DNA of 47,828 nucleotides, from contig JH152823.1 of NCBI GenBank assembly GCA_000226015.1, forward strand, positions 12,187 to 60,014. Direction: 5' to 3'. Of the stretch, positions 43,520-47,828 are shown in pieces. The position numbers were made by a program, and so were the translations under genes. Positions within the stretch are counted from its first letter, which is position 1. The number at the start of each line of letters is the position of its first letter. The DNA is from Mnemiopsis leidyi (lineage: Eukaryota; Ctenophora; Tentaculata; Lobata; Bolinopsidae). Below the pieces are notes generated by a model. That model searched no databases and was not told where the DNA came from. It saw only the letters and a list, made by a program, of their open reading frames with translations.

Positions 43520-44165
43520 TTATTCAACAACAGCTGACAAACCTCATTTCGAATGTCGGAGCTATATAAACTTAACAATTCAACACCAGCTGACAAACCT
43601 CATTTCGACTGTCGGAGCTATATAAACTCAACAATTCAACACCAAATGACAAACCTCATTTTGAATGTCGGAGCTATATAAACTCAACAATTCAACACCA
43701 AATGACAAACCTCATTTTGAATGTCGGAGCTATATAAACTCAACAATTCAACACCAAATAACAAACCTCATTTGGACTGTCGGAGCTATATAAACTCAAC
43801 AATTCAACACCAAATGACAAACCTCATTTCGACTGTCGAAGCTATATAAACTCAACAATTCAACACCAAATGACAAACCTCATTTCGACTGTTGGAGTTA
43901 TATAAACTCAACAGTTCAACACCAAATGACAAACCTTGTTTCGACTGTCGGAGCTATATAAACTCAACAATTCAACACCAAATGACAAACCTCATTTTGA
44001 CTGTCGGTGCTATATAAACTCAACAATTCAACATTAAATGACAAACCTCATTTGGACTGTTGGAGCTATATAAACTCAACAATTCAACACCAAATGGTAA
44101 ACTTCATTTCGACTGTCGGAGCTATAAACTCAACAGTTCAACACCAGCTGACAAACCTCATTTTG
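43520..44165 (+). repeat. 56-bp satellite carrying a TATA-box-like motif per unit
   Basis: About eleven to twelve units (CAACAATTCAACACCAAATG..ACTGTCGGAGCTATATAAACT). Nearly every unit has CTATATAAAC, with variation concentrated at a few positions. Confidence 0.95.
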
Positions 44166-44195
44166 TCTTTTGACTGTTGGACCTTTCAACTAAAA

Positions 44196-44668
44196 CACAT
44201 CTAGAATCTAGATCCTGAAAAGTATTGACGAGTGCGAGTTGGGTAACACCACGACAAAAATGAAAGAGTAAGATTAAAACGCTTAAAGAAGGGTATTGTC
44301 TAGAATATAGATCCTAAAATTGAAAAGAGAGAGTGACATTGAAACGCTTAAAGAAGGCTAACGTCTAAAATCTAGATCCTGAAAAGTGAGAGTGAGTTTG
44401 AAACCCTTAAAGAACGGTAATGTCTTGAATCTACCTCCTGAAAAGTGAGAGTGAGTTTGAAACGCTTAAAAAAAGAACAGGGTAACGTCTAGAATCTAGA
44501 TCCTGGAATGTGAGACTGATTTTGAAACGCTTAAAGAATGGTAACGTCTTGAATCTATATCCTGAAAAGTGAGAGTGAGTTTGCAACGCTTCATGAAAGG
44601 TAACGTCTAGTATTTAGATCCTGAAAAGTGAACGTGAGTTTAAAGAAGTGTGTTTAAAGAAGGGTCAC
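44196..44668 (+). repeat. Roughly 60-bp satellite (TCTAGAATCTAGATCCTGAA unit)
   Basis: About eight diverged units: TCTAGAATCTAGATCCTGAA followed by AAGTGAGAGTGAGTTTGAAA and CGCTTAAAGAAGGGTAACG. It adjoins the 56-bp satellite on one side and the foldback cluster on the other. Confidence 0.85.
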
Positions 44669-44671
44669 GTC

Positions 44672-45410
44672 TTGTCGGGGTGATACCCGACTCTTGCAGC
44701 TCAAAGCTGAACGAGAATGGTAATGGTATCGTTTCGTTAAAACGGTAGACGGATATAATCTCGTCAAAAATTCTCCAAAGCTTTTTTGACATGGAGCGAC
44801 GAAGTGTGGCTTAATACAAAAATAGATTTCGCATTGCCTGGGGACCTCTTGACGAGATGATGTCCGTCTAACGGCAGGAGAGCAGCAAGCTGCGAGCTGC
44901 GCGCGTGTCGGGCAACACCTCGACAAGGGACCTCAGTATTTGTTGTTAAACTTAACGGGCGATGCGCGTTTAGAATTTTGTTTCCAGGCCATGGATTAAA
45001 TTGTCAGACGTTGCCTGACCTGCTGCCGCGAAGCGGCAGCCCCCGCGCGCGACGCAACGCAAGGCAAGGATTAAATGCATAAGAGCGCGTGATGGCCGTT
45101 GTCGAGGTGTTACCCGACTCGCAGCTTGACGAGATTATATCCGTCTAACGTTCTAACGAAACGTTCAGCTTTAAGTTTAGCTGCGTGAGTCGGGTATCAC
45201 CGCGACAACTCGCAGCTTGCTGCTCTCCTGGCGTTAGAACGTTAGACGGATATCATCTCGTCAAGATGGCCGCGACAGTATACTTATAGGTTATCAACCT
45301 ACAATCTTTGTTGCTTTGCAATTGCAAACGTGGAGAGTTGTACGGCAGCGCGCATCCTCCTGTCATGAGCACCCTCCTGTCAAGGAGGGTCGGACAAAAC
45401 TTTTATTGCT
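44672..45410. repeat. Cluster of foldback modules (copy 2)
   Basis: Same module family as 22080-23362. Instances: 44674-44766 forward, 44849-44935 inverted, 45140-45207 inverted, 45222-45266 forward. 45130-45215 reversed is nearly identical to 22355-22446. Shared accessory segments: AAGAGCGCGTGATGGCCGTT (22821; 45077), AGGGTCGGACAAA (23195; 45386), GGGACCTCAG (22931; 44930), and a Ter-like CTGCCGCGAAGCGGCAG palindrome near 45020. Confidence 0.75.
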
Positions 45411-46518
45411 GCTGACATGTTAAATTCTAAAAATAAAAGTGCGAATACTTTTACGAATACGCGTGTGCCGAACAATACATTACTGAAACTGAAAGCAACC
45501 GCAAGGCACAGAACTCTGGATGTCGTTGATCTAACTCTAAGTTTAAGTCAAATTCAAATTTCAAGTTGCTGGACATATTTAGCTAGATGTTGTCTTAGTT
45601 CGTCCTGCTGCCAGGAAACTTCACCGCATTGTGGGACAAGAAATGTTTTCAAAATATAAAAAACTTTGATTCTCGATCTTAATCCTTAGTAACTGTCACT
45701 GTCACTGTAAGGAGAAATACTGATATTAGAAGTAGGACTAGGGATACAGCAGGGCTAAACTTTCCAACATCAGGCCACCGGTAAGAAAGTTTGCAATTAA
45801 TAATAATAAATTTATAATTTAAAAATGATAAATTTGTCTATGTGTTGTGTCTTGTTCTTACTTTGAGGTGGAGCTTCTGTAAGCGATTAATTTTAAGAAA
45901 ATTGACAAGCCTCTTTATTCAACATTCAGCTATGCTCGACTGATAAAACGTAGACTTAGTATCTTATCAAGGTGAAAACCGGGAAGGATCCCGAAGTAGA
46001 GACGAGAGATGTAAAGTAGAGCACTGTTGTTTCTATTTCTAAATCTAATCATTTCATTTTCACGTCTCGTCGACCAGCATAAGCCAAAATATGAATATCT
46101 TTATATCAATTAATATAAACAAATCAAACAATAGAATTGGTTATCATCAATCAGGTGAAATAAATCAAGAAGCGACTGGAAACCAGCTCCTAAGCCGTAC
46201 AACTTCAAGAGAATTCTTAATCCTTCATAAAAATAGAAAATCAAATTCAATACTGAACATCTTGTCAATTACATCAACTATTTCAAAATATTCAACCGAT
46301 TCAGCCATGTAATTTACAGAAATTTCTTCTATGATATTTGCAGAATACAGTTGCACCAAAAAACATCAATGAGAAAGATCGATCAAATCATCGAAAGCCG
46401 CCAGATTATAAGACTTTCCAACGCGAAAACATTCCTCCCTCTAAACACAGTTCCAAGTATCCACTATCCATTAACATATCAACACTATAGTTGCTAGAGT
46501 CTTTAAAAGAGAATCTAT
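45411..46518. other. Intergenic; presumed V-ATPase A 3' UTR at its right end
   Basis: AT-rich with no gene or repeat recognised. The terminal part should hold the 3' UTR of the - strand V-ATPase gene. Confidence 0.4.
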
Positions 46519-47530
46519 CTAATCGTCAAATGACCGGAATTCTTCACGAAGCTTCTCCGCAAGTTCAGCGTAACTTTTGAGAATCTTTTCTTCGCCATCT
46601 GCTTTAGGATCCTGAGGCAAGAATGAGTTTTAAGCTATTGGCTCTCAAATCTTAACTAATTACTTGATCCTATGATATATAAGATGCGTTTTTGGATAAA
46701 GAAAATTCTACAACGGGACTTAATCTATAAAGTACTATGCGATCGTAACTAAAATATAGTTTAAAAAACCGATGACCGTCCACGAGTTAATCTTCAATAA
46801 CCCTCGCTTCGACAAATTATAGTCAAAACAATATGTTAATGTTATTCATGTGCCAATGATAGTGTACATTCCAAACCCAATAACAGCTGATTTAGATTTT
46901 GAGAAAAGTCAAAAAGATCCTTATCAAGAAACCAGATCAAGTCGCTATGACAACCACGTGACCCGCACGTGGGTAAACACGTGAACCTAACGTACCATGA
47001 ACTTCATCTTGGTCAACTCGTACATAATACTCCTCATCCTGTCGTGGATCATGTTCCACGTGATCTTGTTCTCGCTGTGTGCTGTAGATTCTACCGCGTG
47101 CATGGCGAGGTCGTGGAACAGTATCATATTGGACATCATTCCCACTGTGAGTTTACATTTTTCAGCAAAATAATAGAGTAGAATATGAATATTTAGAATA
47201 AACCAGTATCTGGAGTACTTTAACCAGAGCCTAAAAGATCAACACCATCACTTGCAAGTTTTGTGCAGTTGAAGTTTGAACGTTTTGAAAATGATTGAAT
47301 TCTAACTGAATTATACATGTAACAAGCACTTCATGATCACGTGACAACGTACCTGTTTTATAGAAGGGGCAGACACGATCGTAAGGGGTAAACCCGTTCT
47401 GCTGCAAGAAATCGTCCTTGATCAGTTTCGCTATCTCCAGGGTGATCTTGTCAGTTTCTCCGAGAGACGATTTTCCGACGAGCTGCACAATCTCAGAGAG
47501 GTCTTCCTCGTTTTGAAGAATTTCAGATAC
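46519..47530 (-). CDS. ATP6V1A: V-type proton ATPase catalytic subunit A, C-terminal exons, 5' part outside window
   Basis: Subunit A is the ATP-hydrolysing subunit of the cytosolic V1 sector that powers proton pumping into endosomes, lysosomes and vesicles. Three exons: 47530-47353, 47144-46996 and 46611-46519 (stop 46519-46521), with matching phases and GT-AG junctions. They encode [58 protein letters not shown], then [20 protein letters not shown], a helical region, and the end [20 protein letters not shown] followed by [10 protein letters not shown]. These follow human ATP6V1A closely ([56 protein letters not shown] as I recall it). The C-terminal length is normal. The nucleotide-binding domain and start lie right of the window. 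Confidence 0.95.
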
Positions 47531-47614
47531 CTGAGGGCAACGGGGTAAATCTTCGATACTTATCAATACTTACAAAAATATCTAAACAAGCCTGAAAGGA
47601 AAGTTTATATATTA

Positions 47615-47822
47615 TAGCGCTGGCAAGCGCGACCGGGGGAAAAACTTCCGCCCCCCTTGCCAGGGCCCAACAAAGCCCCCTTTGCCTAGGCCAAGGAGGG
47701 GCCGAAGGCCCCGACGCAGGCCCGTTACCGGAGGAGGGGGCCGAAGGCCCCCGACGACTCGGCCGAACAAGCGCCCCTCTCGGAAAAATTTTCAACGAAA
47801 GTTGAAAAACTTGCCAGCGCTA
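47615..47822. mobile_element. GC-rich MITE-like element with terminal inverted repeats (208 bp)
   Basis: The ends are inverted repeats: TAGCGCTGGCAAG (left) and CTTGCCAGCGCTA (right). Both are flanked by TTA (47612-47614 and 47823-47825), consistent with a 3-bp target-site duplication as in PIF/Harbinger-type elements. The interior is far more GC-rich than the surroundings and has two GGGGCCGAAGGCCCC-type palindromes. It lies in the V-ATPase intron upstream of exon 47530-47353. Family assignment is tentative. Confidence 0.65.
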
Positions 47823-47828
47823 TTATAC

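Overview
The window is animal nuclear DNA: intron-rich genes with GT-AG junctions, metazoan families, AT-rich background and many tandem repeats. The receptor types (a relaxin-receptor-like GPCR with LDLa modules, and an intronless class A GPCR with an SISR motif after TM3) suggest a non-bilaterian, most likely a cnidarian, but the phylum is not settled by sequence alone. Two runs of N (19195-19592 and 36847-36860) show a scaffolded assembly.

Layout. (1) 137-1642, + strand: last five exons of the U2 snRNP protein SF3B2. (2) 2211-20950, + strand: a complete 12-exon CLK/LAMMER kinase gene (480 residues), starting 568 bp after the SF3B2 stop. Two of its introns are very long and each holds an antisense GPCR gene: a large LDLa-type receptor (5971-10299) in intron 2 and a single-exon receptor (15858-16892) in intron 11. 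Intron 11 also holds a hAT-like DNA transposon (18991-20620). (3) 20951-25473: intergenic, with a cluster of foldback modules and a purine-rich minisatellite. (4) 25474-39063 (possibly to 43472), - strand: a C2H2 zinc-finger gene rebuilt here from 13 coding exons (584 residues, about 11 fingers). (5) 43473-46518: two satellite arrays and a second cluster of the same foldback modules. (6) 46519-47530, - strand: the last three exons of V-ATPase catalytic subunit A, with a GC-rich inverted-repeat element in the next intron.

SF3B2 and CLK both act in pre-mRNA splicing (branch-site recognition; phosphorylation of SR proteins), so their head-to-tail adjacency is notable. The other genes have no obvious functional link.

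The most unusual structural theme is that many intronic tandem arrays abut splice sites, and several repeat units carry a copy of that site's core. No retroviral or other virus-derived coding sequence, rRNA, tRNA or CRISPR was recognised. Exon boundaries were read by eye from phase-compatible GT-AG sites and family similarity; no search was run.
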